Below are positions 6,138 to 16,012 of a DNA stretch of 16,060 nt, piece after piece (position 1 is the first letter of the stretch; every line of letters starts with the position of its first letter). Source of the stretch: Thermohalobaculum sp039187815 (GTDB lineage: Bacteria; Pseudomonadota; Alphaproteobacteria; Rhodobacterales; Rhodobacteraceae); assembly GCA_039187815.1 (NCBI GenBank), contig JBCCZI010000106.1, positions 1 to 16,060 of the forward strand, read 5' to 3'. Position numbers and translations under genes: made by a program. The notes beneath the pieces are model-generated. The model had not been told where the DNA came from and searched no databases. It was given only the letters and a program-made list of their open reading frames with translations.

Positions 6138-8993
6138 ATGACCAGTTCCGTCGAGTCGCAGGGGCGCAAAGCGCTGAACCCTCAGCAAGAAGCCTGGACC
6201 GATGCAGTCATGAAGTTGCTGAGCTTGGCCAAGCAGAAGCAGAGCGAGACCGCGAGCACCCGGCGGGTCGAGCTGTGGAACACTACGTCGCTGCACAACC
6301 GATATTCCGAGACCTATGAGCGCGCGGTGATCGAGGACCGAACCAAGACCGAGGAGCGCCTGGACAACAACAAGGAGGCGCTCGAGCTTTTGCGCCTCGA
6401 GATCATCGAGAAGGCCAAAACCGCGACGCCCGAGGAGTTGGAGCAGCTCGAGGAGCGGCGCGATGAGCTGGTCGAGCAGATCGAGGAGGACAAAACAGCT
6501 CTCGAGTTGATGGACAAGACCAAGATGCGCCTCGACACGATCGAGCATGTGGAGAGCGATCTGAGCGGCCAGCTCTCGGCGCTCGGCAGCGAAATCACCG
6601 AGCTCGAGGAGGCGCTGGACGAGGCCTTTGACAGCCGCGAAGAGGCGCTGAGCAAGCTCGACCCCAAGGAAAAAGAGCGCTTCACGTTCGAGCACGACGC
6701 CATCGCTTTGCAGATCGAGAACAGCTTTGCCCGAGTGTTCCCGATGAAAAAGCTGATCCCCGGCCCGAACAACACGGTGATCGAGGAGGTGCGCAGCTAT
6801 ACCGAGATCGACGACACGGAATACGCGATCCTCTATGGCATGCTGGCCAAGGCTGAGCTGATCTTCCTCGGCGCCGATACGGGCCTGACCGAGGCGATGG
6901 TGCAGCTGGAAAAGACGCGCCGCCAGCTGACCGAGTTCCAGGCCGCGCGCCGTGGCTATGACGTGCTGCCGCCCAAGACCAGCATCTCGACCCCGCTCGA
7001 CAGCTACCTGATCGAGATCGAGAGCAAGGCGGCGATGCTCCGCAACAAGGGGTACACCCACGCCGCCGACGAGCTGAAGCTGCAGCACGACATGCTGAAC
7101 ACCCAGGTCCAGCGCCAGGCCGGTTCGGACCTGAGCCAGGTCGCCCCGAAATTCACCAACCAGATGGTCAACCTGCGCGATGCGGCCCAGCGGGAATACG
7201 ATCTGATGCTCGAGGTCGAGGCCGAGCTTGCCAAGGTCGAGTTGACGGTGCGCACCTTCAAGGCCAATGAGCAGGCCGGTTATGCCCGCCGCGCCCAGGC
7301 GAAGCTCGACAATTTCGACCGGGACCGCCCGCTGTCGGAGTGCCTTGAGGATGCCAAGGCGCTGGTCGAGCGCTATGAGCGCCATGCCCGCCATGGGATC
7401 GACCGGGGTCTCGAGACCGCCTCGACCGAGGACACCGACCTCAGCCGCGAGGCGCTGGAGGAGCGGCTGCAGCAGATCCGCGAGACCTACGACTCGCTGT
7501 TCAAGCACAACAAAGACGGCACGGTGAAGATGATCATCGACACCCAGACCCGCGACGAGAAGGGTGCCAAGAAATTCACCTATCGCGACGTACCCCGCGA
7601 GGCGATCCGCGAGTTCGAGCTGATGATGCAGGCGGCCGAGCAGCTCCTGGAAAGCGGCTCGATCGATGCGCTGAAGAAGGCCGATATGTGGCTGGCGGGC
7701 ACCCAGACGGCCATGGACAACGTCAAGCGCAACCCGGATCTCTACTCGCGCCTCCAGGATCTCTATAAGGCCCGCGAGACCAGGCTGAAGAAGGTCGAGA
7801 AGAAGTATCCGCAGTTCGCGCTGGGGGATCGGGCGGAGCTGCGCCAAGAGCTGGCGGAGTGCGAGAAGGACCTGAAGACCGTCTTCCAGGCCGAGCTCGA
7901 GAACCGGCTGCGCGATCTAGACGGCGACATCAGCACGCACAAGTCCACGTGCAGCGCGTTGAAGGGCCAGCACAAAACCCTCACAACGCAGGCTGAGGAA
8001 ATCGGCAAGCTTCTGAATCGGTTGGGAGATTCGCTGAAGGCCTGGAAGAAGAAGGGCCTGAGCACCGTCGATTTTGACGGCTATTGGGGCACGCTGCGCA
8101 CCGAGCTGAAGACCGCCCAGGGCAAGATCGACCGGCGGCAAAAGGCGACGATGAACGAGGCCAAGGACGAACTCGTCAAGATCCGCACCCAGGCCGAGAA
8201 GGTGCTGGAGCTCTTCCGCAAGATGGATGCCAAGGAGGAGCTCACCTTTCCCGAGCAGTCGGAGATGATGAAGTTCCTGCGCGAGGCCAAGGCCGGGCAA
8301 GAGACCCACACCCAGAGCGAGGCGGTGCACGAGGAGTACACCCAGTTCAAAAAGCAGCTCGAGACCGATATCGGCAATCTGATCAAAAAGCTGAAAGCGC
8401 TGAAGATGGATCCGAGCGATGCGGAGGTGCTGGAGCAGCGCCGCTCATCGGTGCGCAGCGAGATCAAGGGGAGCAAGGACTATCCCCACGGCCTCGCCGA
8501 GATGCGCAAGATCCGCGAGGAATACGCCAAGCTCAAGCGCCAGGTCGATCAGTCTCAGGAGATCGTCGACAAGACGCTGGTCGAGGTCGCCCTGGCCATC
8601 CAATCCAAGATGGGCGAGTTCCGCGAGGAGCTGGAGGGCTTCCTCGAAGACGCCGTCGAACCCGAGGGCGGCGAAGAGTATGAGGGCGTGGACACCGGCA
8701 AGGTCTCGGGCTTCCTCACCATGCTCGATACGGCCGTGCCCGCCTCCAAAGTGACCGACATCGTCTCAAAGAGCCGGATCGTCGCCGATGGTGACCAGTC
8801 GCTCGACGATCGCAAGCTGGCCCGCCGGGTGGCGCTCGGCGCCCTGCGGGGGCTGATGCAGGTCTTCGACGGCTTCCCCGCGATGGCGCATTACCGCGGC
8901 AACCCCTTTGGCGGATCGGATACGGCGGACACGCTGAAACGGGTGCTCCCGCGGCTCGAGATGAAGCTGCTGACCGCCCTGCCAAAAAGCTGA
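6138..8993 (+). CDS. large coiled-coil protein, first gene of a three-gene operon (cclA)
   Basis: I do not recognise a family. The 951-residue product has no signal peptide and no membrane segment, so it is probably cytoplasmic. It is dominated by Glu, Lys, Asp, Leu and Gln in heptad-like patterns. Residues about 60-195 form a long coiled coil (for example LEQLEERRDELVEQIEED). Residues about 200-260 are less charged and may fold as a small domain. Residues about 260-850 look like successive helical bundles. An acidic EPEGGEEYEG linker follows, then a C-terminal helical module with NPFG at 922-925 ending LPRLEMKLLTALPKS. Cys is rare. The ATG at 6138 has GGGAG at 6127-6131 and is preferred over the GTG at 6057. 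The next gene begins 30 bases downstream. An SMC-type ATPase is ruled out because no Walker A motif is seen. A structural or scaffold role is inference. Confidence 0.85.
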   Translation: MTSSVESQGRKALNPQQEAWTDAVMKLLSLAKQKQSETASTRRVELWNTTSLHNRYSETYERAVIEDRTKTEERLDNNKEALELLRLEIIEKAKTATPEELEQLEERRDELVEQIEEDKTALELMDKTKMRLDTIEHVESDLSGQLSALGSEITELEEALDEAFDSREEALSKLDPKEKERFTFEHDAIALQIENSFARVFPMKKLIPGPNNTVIEEVRSYTEIDDTEYAILYGMLAKAELIFLGADTGLTEAMVQLEKTRRQLTEFQAARRGYDVLPPKTSISTPLDSYLIEIESKAAMLRNKGYTHAADELKLQHDMLNTQVQRQAGSDLSQVAPKFTNQMVNLRDAAQREYDLMLEVEAELAKVELTVRTFKANEQAGYARRAQAKLDNFDRDRPLSECLEDAKALVERYERHARHGIDRGLETASTEDTDLSREALEERLQQIRETYDSLFKHNKDGTVKMIIDTQTRDEKGAKKFTYRDVPREAIREFELMMQAAEQLLESGSIDALKKADMWLAGTQTAMDNVKRNPDLYSRLQDLYKARETRLKKVEKKYPQFALGDRAELRQELAECEKDLKTVFQAELENRLRDLDGDISTHKSTCSALKGQHKTLTTQAEEIGKLLNRLGDSLKAWKKKGLSTVDFDGYWGTLRTELKTAQGKIDRRQKATMNEAKDELVKIRTQAEKVLELFRKMDAKEELTFPEQSEMMKFLREAKAGQETHTQSEAVHEEYTQFKKQLETDIGNLIKKLKALKMDPSDAEVLEQRRSSVRSEIKGSKDYPHGLAEMRKIREEYAKLKRQVDQSQEIVDKTLVEVALAIQSKMGEFREELEGFLEDAVEPEGGEEYEGVDTGKVSGFLTMLDTAVPASKVTDIVSKSRIVADGDQSLDDRKLARRVALGALRGLMQVFDGFPAMAHYRGNPFGGSDTADTLKRVLPRLEMKLLTALPKS

Positions 8994-9023
8994 TTTGACA
9001 CCAGAGATTGAAGGAGAGCCCCG

Positions 9024-12000
9024 ATGGCGTTCGATGAGGCCCAGAGAACCTGGATTGGCAAGATCACCGGCGGATTCAACACCGACGCCGTGGATTATGC
9101 CGAAATCGCCACCCGCATGGAGAAGAAGCGAGAGAAGCTCGACAAACTGATGCTGGAGGTCGAAGCGCTGCGCGAGGAGTTGAAAGAGGCCAATGACGAT
9201 CTGACGGTCGAATGGGAGGATGACGACGAGGCCAATTTCTGGACCAAGAAAAAGAAAGAAATGCAGTGGATGACGGGCGATCGCGACGAGGAGATCGACA
9301 CCGTCCACGACCTAAAGGGCAAATATGTGGTCGATCCCGACAAAGCCCGCCGGGTGACCGAGGCCCATGCCAAGCTGATCGCCATCCAGAAGAAGATGGA
9401 GGAGGCGAAGGACGAAGAGGGCAACGATCTCTTCACGGCCAAGGATATCGAGCGCGAGCTGTGGTCGCCGCTGGTGCGGGCCGATGTGATCCCCTCAAAT
9501 GCCGTGGCGGACAAGTACAGCCAGGAGGCGCAGGTCTGGAACGGCGCCTGCAAGCTCTATGAGGAGAAGCTGACCGACTATACCAAGACCGCCTCGAAAT
9601 ACGATGGGGTGCAGCGCGGGATCCGCATCGGCCAGGCGACCGTCTCGATGGTCGGCACGGTGGCGATGGAGTCGGTCAAGGCTGCGAATTTCGAGGCCAT
9701 GTCGATCAGCCGCGAGGACACCCAGGACTATAAGGACCTGACCAAGGACGGCGCGCCGCTCAAGGACGTGAAGGCGAGCGATGTCCCGACCGATCCGGTG
9801 GAGCGGGCCAAGTTCGCTCAGGAAAAAGGGGTCACCGGCGACCAGCTCGACTTCTTCACCAACCACAGTGACAAGCTCGAGAAGGCCAACGCGGCCAATG
9901 AGAAGATCGCCTACACCCAGCTGGCGGTCGGGCTGATCAATGGCGGCCTCGGCATCGCCGATGCGGCCCTCGACAAGCCCTCGAAGAAAAAGGGCTGGGC
10001 GGTCGGCGAGAAGATCTACGACGCGGTTGCCAAGGCCGCGACCGACAGCATCGCTGCCGCCATGGCCACGGTCAAATCCGACAATCCGACGCTGGCCAGC
10101 GACGACAATTACAAGACCATGATGGGTCAGATCACTAATCTGACCAATTACGGGTTTAAGGCGGGCAAGCTGGTGTTCCGGGCGGCCGAGCTCGGCGAGG
10201 CCTATGCCAATGGCGACAGCGCAGGCGCCAAGAAGGCGGCCTTTGCCATGGTCGCTTCGGTCGCCGGGGCTATCGGCAATGCGGTTGCGGCCTTTGACCG
10301 GGCGGGCGCTCCCGAGGATGGCGGCACCGACGGCGTCTATACGCGCACCGGGGCCTATATCGAGGCGGGCATCCTGGCCGCCGCCAACACGGGCAAGATC
10401 GTTGCCGAGATCGTCGATGCCAAACGCAACGGGCGCGAGGTGAACATCACCGCGATCGTCGCGGCCTGTGGGTTGACGGCGATCGGTCCCGTCATGGCCG
10501 GCACCTATGATCCGCTGGCCGAGATCACCCGGGAAGACACCAGCGGCGAGACGTTGGGCGTCTTCAAGGAAAGCCCCGAGGAGAAGGAGGCGCGGCTCAA
10601 GAAGCTGAATGGCGCCATCGCCAAGGCGGGCGGCAAGAGCTGTGATCCCTCGCAGATGCTCTCGCTCTTCCAAGGCGGGCTGACCGACGAAGCGGCGATG
10701 AAGGCCAAGCTCGCCGAAGAGGTGGCCGAGGAGGAGGAAAAGCTCCGCAAGACCGAGCTGACGGCCTTTCAGAAGAGCCTCGAGGACGAGGAGACCCGCC
10801 GGCAGTTCGTCGACAAGATCAAGCGTGAGGCGGATCTGTCGGCCGGCGCGCTCGAGAAGCTGATGGAGGACGCCAAGCCCTCGGTCGACGATCTCGAGGA
10901 CGAGGCCAAGGCTAAGAAGGCCATGGAGGCGATGGAGAAGCTGATCGCCGAGGCGGCTGCGCTCAACGCCAAATGGGACATGGTCAACTCGCTGACCGGC
11001 GGGGCGACCAGCATCCTGGTGGCCGCGCTGCCCGTTGCGGGTCTCGCGGCGGCGATCCAGAAGTTGGTGATGGATGTCGCGATCCTGCTGCGCAAGTCGG
11101 TCGAGCTGAACAAATGGTTCGACAACATGGCGCTGACCTATGGCAACTCCTCGGTCTATGGCCCTGCGATTGCCGGACGCCTGGCCAGCGCCAAGGTGCA
11201 GGTGAGCCAGGCCTCGGTCATGGCGGTGTTCTCGGCCGTCGGTGTGGTCAGCGAGTCGATGAAGCTGGCGGATATGACCGGCATCTCGACCGCCCTGTCG
11301 ATCGGCAACAACATGGCCCGCGCGCTGACCGAGTGGGGCTATAAGATGGCCAAGGAGGCCGAATGCCAGGCCGGCTGGCAGCTCTACAAGAACGCCCGCG
11401 CCAATCCGGGCGACCGCAAACTGGCGCGCAAGGCGATGAAGTGGAACTCCACGCTCTCGAAGTGCGTGCTGGCCTACGGCATCGTGATGGACGGGGATCC
11501 GATCGCCAAAGAGGTGGCGCGCAGCTGTGGGATGACGCCCGAGGTGCTGGCCGACCAAAAGGATGTCTGCCAGAAGGTCGTCACTTATTTCGAGACGCTC
11601 TACAGCGACGATGCCGTGATCCTGCGCCGCATTCCGCTGACCAAGGACTGGCATCCGGGCATGCCCTATCTGGCCTTTGACAGCTGGGTGCGGTTCAAGG
11701 CGGCAGCGGCGAGCCGCGCCAAGCCGCCGATCGCCGATGCCTCGACCAAGACCCCGGTGATCGATGGCTGCTTCTCACGCCTGCGCGACACGGTCGGCAT
11801 GGATGGCAACTACACCGACCGTCGCGACAAGAAATGGCCCGAATACGATCCCGCGCTGACAGACGAGGATCCGCACAAGGGCAGCCCCGCCTATCGCGAG
11901 TGGATGGACGGTATTATCCGGGATCTCGAGACGCTGATGACCGCGTTCTCTTCCTACAGCCCCGTGACGGGTCCCTGTCCCGAGGACGAAGAGGAGAAGT

Positions 12001-12242
12001 GGACCGCGGGTCTGCGCCATGCGGGCATGCTGGATGTGGCTGACAGTTATGCCGCCCAGGCCGCCATGATGAAGGGCGAGATCGAGTACGACATCCTACA
12101 GTACGAGGCGGTGCGCAAAACCATCGCGGGCAAAGCGCAGCTGCGCCAAGCGCAGCTCCTCGCGATCGACCAGCAGCTCGAGAGCACCGAGACGACCGAG
12201 ACTTCTGACACCACTGAGAACACCGAAGAGACCGAAGAGTGA
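9024..12242 (+). CDS. large helical protein with hydrophobic segments, second operon gene (cclB)
   Basis: This 1072-residue product belongs to no family I know. It has no signal peptide. Residues 1-140 are a charged coiled coil (RMEKKREKLDKLMLEVEALR). Several hydrophobic or Gly/Ala-rich helices follow: about 295-316 (TQLAVGLINGGLGIADAAL), 405-424 (AAFAMVASVAGAIGNAVAAF), 474-494, 660-692 (SILVAALPVAGLAAAIQKLV) and 730-768. Between them, about 510-655 is a strongly charged coiled-coil block. Residues about 770-1040 look like a globular domain with several Cys and Trp (HPGMPYLAFDSWVRFK). The last 20 residues are only Glu, Thr, Ser, Asp and Asn. The start ATG has AAGGAG at 9011-9016. The mix of soluble coiled coil and glycine-zipper-like helices recalls membrane-active or pore-forming effectors, but that is inference; buried helices in a soluble fold are equally possible. 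Confidence 0.85.
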   Translation: MAFDEAQRTWIGKITGGFNTDAVDYAEIATRMEKKREKLDKLMLEVEALREELKEANDDLTVEWEDDDEANFWTKKKKEMQWMTGDRDEEIDTVHDLKGKYVVDPDKARRVTEAHAKLIAIQKKMEEAKDEEGNDLFTAKDIERELWSPLVRADVIPSNAVADKYSQEAQVWNGACKLYEEKLTDYTKTASKYDGVQRGIRIGQATVSMVGTVAMESVKAANFEAMSISREDTQDYKDLTKDGAPLKDVKASDVPTDPVERAKFAQEKGVTGDQLDFFTNHSDKLEKANAANEKIAYTQLAVGLINGGLGIADAALDKPSKKKGWAVGEKIYDAVAKAATDSIAAAMATVKSDNPTLASDDNYKTMMGQITNLTNYGFKAGKLVFRAAELGEAYANGDSAGAKKAAFAMVASVAGAIGNAVAAFDRAGAPEDGGTDGVYTRTGAYIEAGILAAANTGKIVAEIVDAKRNGREVNITAIVAACGLTAIGPVMAGTYDPLAEITREDTSGETLGVFKESPEEKEARLKKLNGAIAKAGGKSCDPSQMLSLFQGGLTDEAAMKAKLAEEVAEEEEKLRKTELTAFQKSLEDEETRRQFVDKIKREADLSAGALEKLMEDAKPSVDDLEDEAKAKKAMEAMEKLIAEAAALNAKWDMVNSLTGGATSILVAALPVAGLAAAIQKLVMDVAILLRKSVELNKWFDNMALTYGNSSVYGPAIAGRLASAKVQVSQASVMAVFSAVGVVSESMKLADMTGISTALSIGNNMARALTEWGYKMAKEAECQAGWQLYKNARANPGDRKLARKAMKWNSTLSKCVLAYGIVMDGDPIAKEVARSCGMTPEVLADQKDVCQKVVTYFETLYSDDAVILRRIPLTKDWHPGMPYLAFDSWVRFKAAAASRAKPPIADASTKTPVIDGCFSRLRDTVGMDGNYTDRRDKKWPEYDPALTDEDPHKGSPAYREWMDGIIRDLETLMTAFSSYSPVTGPCPEDEEEKWTAGLRHAGMLDVADSYAAQAAMMKGEIEYDILQYEAVRKTIAGKAQLRQAQLLAIDQQLESTETTETSDTTENTEETEE

Positions 12243-12245
12243 TCA

Positions 12246-12266
12246 GGTCCGCAGCCGCGTCGGACC
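12246..12266 (+). promoter_or_regulatory. hairpin between the second and third operon genes
   Basis: GGTCCG (12246-12251) and CGGACC (12261-12266) form a perfect 6-bp stem with a 9-base loop, starting 4 bases after the cclB stop. No T run follows, and AAGGAG for cclC lies 20 bases on. It may set mRNA stability or translation of cclC rather than end the transcript. Confidence 0.4.
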
Positions 12267-12297
12267 CGACAGGGCGCGGCGTCGAAAGGAGACCCTC

Positions 12298-13998
12298 ATG
12301 AAGAGCGCAAGCAATTTCGAGTGCACCAAACAGTGGTGGAAGAAGGAGCAGCCCGGCGGATTGAAGAAGTCCGCCCAGCCCTTTGAACGGGCGATCGAGG
12401 AGGTCGTCAAATGCCGCGCCGCCTTTACTCCCGGAGATGCGGGAAGCGCCAAGACCTTGGCCAAAGCGTTGGATCTGCTTGAGAAAACCGGCAAGGATGT
12501 CTCGACCGAAGCCAAGGATCTCGAGAAGAAGACCAAGGACAAGAAGGAAAAGACCGACCTGCAGAACACCGTTCAGGTGATGGACAAACCGCTCACCAAA
12601 CTGCTGCAGGAGTACCGCGGCGAACTCGACGAGGCGCCGGAGCCTGAGGACGACGACGAGGACGTAGACGAGGAGGTCAGCGCCAACGCTCTAACCGATC
12701 CGGATCAGCACTCTGCCTATATCCGCAAGATCGCGCCCAAACTGAAGCGCAAGGTGTTCAGCTTTGCGCTGGGACTGCCGAGCAATGATCCCGCGGATAT
12801 GCGCTTCAGCTTCCATCCGAAAAAGGGCGGGCGCGGGCTTGGCGGCGGGCTCAAGAAGGCGATCGGCGCCAAGAAGTTCACCTTCGGCAAGGCGGGCACG
12901 GATGAGCTCGAGACCAGCGTCACCGGGGGCGAGGGCAGCGGGGGGCGCACGCTCGTGCTCTATCTCGAAGGGCGCAACATCCCGAGCCTCGCCAAACGCG
13001 TGAAGCTGATGCTGCGCAGTCTGAAGATCAGCGCCTTTGGCAAGGTGAAGATCGTCAAGGACGGCAAGGAGCTCGAGAGCGCCGATGACAGCACGGATCT
13101 GAGCGTCGAGGCGGTGGATCTGGATGCGCCGGATGACGAGGATCTTGCGGCGCCCGAGACGGCCTCGGCGCCCGAGACCGACGGCCGCGCCGACGCGCTG
13201 AAGCGCCGGCTGGCCGCGGTGAACAAGGGCCTCGCCACGATGCCCGAGGAGACCGCCGCGAAGCTGAAGGAGATGGCCAAGAAGGCGCTCGGCGCCATCG
13301 GGGCCAACCAGCTGGATGGCGCGGAGAAGATCATCCAAGCGCTCGAGCAGCGGGTCGGCGGCCAGACCGCCTCAACCGGAGACGAGAAGGCCGAGCAGGT
13401 CCGCAAAGCGCTGGCCGGTTTGGCCAAGCGGATCAAGGGGCTCGAAGACCAGACGCTGGCCGCAACGCTCGGCGGGCAGGCGCAGGAGATCCTCAGCATG
13501 CTGCGCGCCGGGCAGACTGGCGATGCGCTCCAGGCGCTCGCCGCGCTGTCCGAGGCGCTGAAGACGGCCGAGAGCGGCGTGACCGCCCCGGCGCCCGAGC
13601 CCGAAGAGGACGACGGCGGCGATCCGATGGTGGCCTGGCGCAACGCCAAGGAACTGACCGACGGAGATCTCGGCAATCTGCAGGCCGCCCTATCCGGGTT
13701 CCCGGACCCCAATCTCCAGCGCATCGCTGAGTTTGGCCTGAACGGCGTGGCGGACGAGAACGGCAAGGGACGTCAGGTGGCGATGATGCGGGCCATCATG
13801 GACTACAACGGTGCCGGCCCCGATACGCGCGAGGCCGCCGCCGGCAAGCTCCGCCAAGAGGTCAGCGACTACCGCACCTTCATCGAGGGGGATCCGCTGA
13901 TCAAGCTGTGCGAGAAGAACCCCTTTGGGGTGAAGGTCGATATTCGCGGCCCGATGATCAAGGCGCTCACCCGGATCGAGACTTTGGTCGCCGGCTAG
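12298..13998 (+). CDS. modular acidic-linker protein, third operon gene (cclC)
   Basis: The 566-residue product is of unrecognised family and has no signal peptide or membrane segment. Its modules are: 1-100, a helical Lys-rich region with a QWWKKEQPGGLKKS start; 105-130, a strongly acidic linker; about 146-260, a basic, probably beta-rich domain (MRFSFHPKKGGRGLGGGLKK, RTLVLYLEGRNIPSLAKRVK); about 262-297, a second acidic linker; about 298-430, two diverged helical repeats of about 58 residues; then a Pro/Glu/Asp linker; and 445-566, a helical C-terminal domain (NLQRIAEFGLNGVADENGKG) ending in NPFG (541-544) plus 22 residues. The tail resembles the end of the first operon protein. The ATG at 12298 has AAAGGAGA just upstream. 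It lies 55 bases after the second gene and is followed by a strong hairpin, so it is probably the last operon gene. Confidence 0.85.
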   Translation: MKSASNFECTKQWWKKEQPGGLKKSAQPFERAIEEVVKCRAAFTPGDAGSAKTLAKALDLLEKTGKDVSTEAKDLEKKTKDKKEKTDLQNTVQVMDKPLTKLLQEYRGELDEAPEPEDDDEDVDEEVSANALTDPDQHSAYIRKIAPKLKRKVFSFALGLPSNDPADMRFSFHPKKGGRGLGGGLKKAIGAKKFTFGKAGTDELETSVTGGEGSGGRTLVLYLEGRNIPSLAKRVKLMLRSLKISAFGKVKIVKDGKELESADDSTDLSVEAVDLDAPDDEDLAAPETASAPETDGRADALKRRLAAVNKGLATMPEETAAKLKEMAKKALGAIGANQLDGAEKIIQALEQRVGGQTASTGDEKAEQVRKALAGLAKRIKGLEDQTLAATLGGQAQEILSMLRAGQTGDALQALAALSEALKTAESGVTAPAPEPEEDDGGDPMVAWRNAKELTDGDLGNLQAALSGFPDPNLQRIAEFGLNGVADENGKGRQVAMMRAIMDYNGAGPDTREAAAGKLRQEVSDYRTFIEGDPLIKLCEKNPFGVKVDIRGPMIKALTRIETLVAG

Positions 13999-14015
13999 GC
14001 ATCGTCATAGCGTTT

Positions 14016-14042
14016 GGGCCCGGCACAGCGCGTGCCGGCCCC
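14016..14042 (+). terminator. strong hairpin ending the three-gene operon
   Basis: The arms GGGCCCGGCAC and GTGCCGGCCCC pair over 11 positions with one mismatch, around an AGCGC loop, 17 bases after the cclC stop. No T run follows, but the stem is by far the strongest near the operon end, so it probably ends or protects the transcript before pckA. Confidence 0.6.
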
Positions 14043-14080
14043 GCATCGGTCGCATGGCCGCTGCCAAAATGCCGGCGCAA

Positions 14081-14087
14081 TTATATT
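14081..14087 (+). promoter_or_regulatory. pckA: possible pckA -10 region
   Basis: TTATATT is the only AT-rich patch in the 240-base gap before pckA and includes TATATT, close to the -10 consensus. The best upstream partner, CTGCCA at 14061-14066, is a poor -35 with a 15-base spacer. It lies after the operon hairpin, which supports separate transcription of pckA. Confidence 0.35.
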
Positions 14088-14128
14088 ACCATGATGCGAC
14101 GCTTTGGCTCCGGTTTCCGACGGCCACG

Positions 14129-14149
14129 GGGTGGACGCCCGTTCCACCC
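14129..14149 (+). promoter_or_regulatory. pckA: hairpin in the putative pckA leader
   Basis: GGGTGGA and TCCACCC form a perfect 7-bp stem around a 7-base loop, about 40 bases after the suggested -10 and 89 bases before the pckA start. On the DNA it could be a palindromic operator, and in RNA a leader hairpin. No known riboswitch is recognised. Confidence 0.4.
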
Positions 14150-14238
14150 TTGCGCTAAGGGATCGACCGAACTTGGAACGGGTCGGCCAGCAGGGCTGCA
14201 GCGCACCGCGCCGCTGAGAGAGCGCTAGGGGAGACGCA

Positions 14239-15843
<1,605 letters not shown>

Positions 15844-15856
15844 GCCCTGAGCGCCC

Positions 15857-15925
15857 TCAATAGAGCGCTGCGCGCTTCTCGAAGACCTTGGGCGTGAAGT
15901 CGTGGAGCAACTGCGGCTCGCGCTA
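15857..15925 (-). pseudogene. C-terminal remnant of an unknown gene
   Basis: On the minus strand the last 22 codons read REPQLLHDFTPKVFEKRAAL, then Y and a TGA stop at 15859-15857. Just upstream the frame meets a TAG, so only the tail survives. It faces pckA, with 13 bases between the two stops. A small hairpin (AGCGC, TGC, GCGCT; 15864-15876) overlaps the end and could act as a weak bidirectional terminator. The parent family is not recognised. The break near 15926 may mark an insertion or deletion boundary. Confidence 0.4.
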
Positions 15926-16012
15926 TGTCTTTTTGGCGGAAGGGGTTCCGGCGGGCCTAGGGGCTTGGTTCAAGATAGCTTTCGGAAGGGGGCTGGCTTG
16001 GCGCGAGAGCTG

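Noticed and set aside
6039..7847. Minus-strand open frame (602 codons) opposite the first operon gene
   Set aside because: The + strand frame has a good ribosome binding site and heptad patterns, while the antisense text is low-complexity Leu/Gly/Arg typical of shadows of Glu/Lys-rich genes.
6138..8993. SMC, Rad50 or other coiled-coil ATPase identity for the first operon protein
   Set aside because: No Walker A, Walker B or ABC signature is seen at either end; the coiled-coil look alone is not enough.
9495..11654. Minus-strand open frame (719 codons) opposite the second operon gene
   Set aside because: Same reasoning: it is internal to a longer + strand gene with its own ribosome binding site and shows no domain text.
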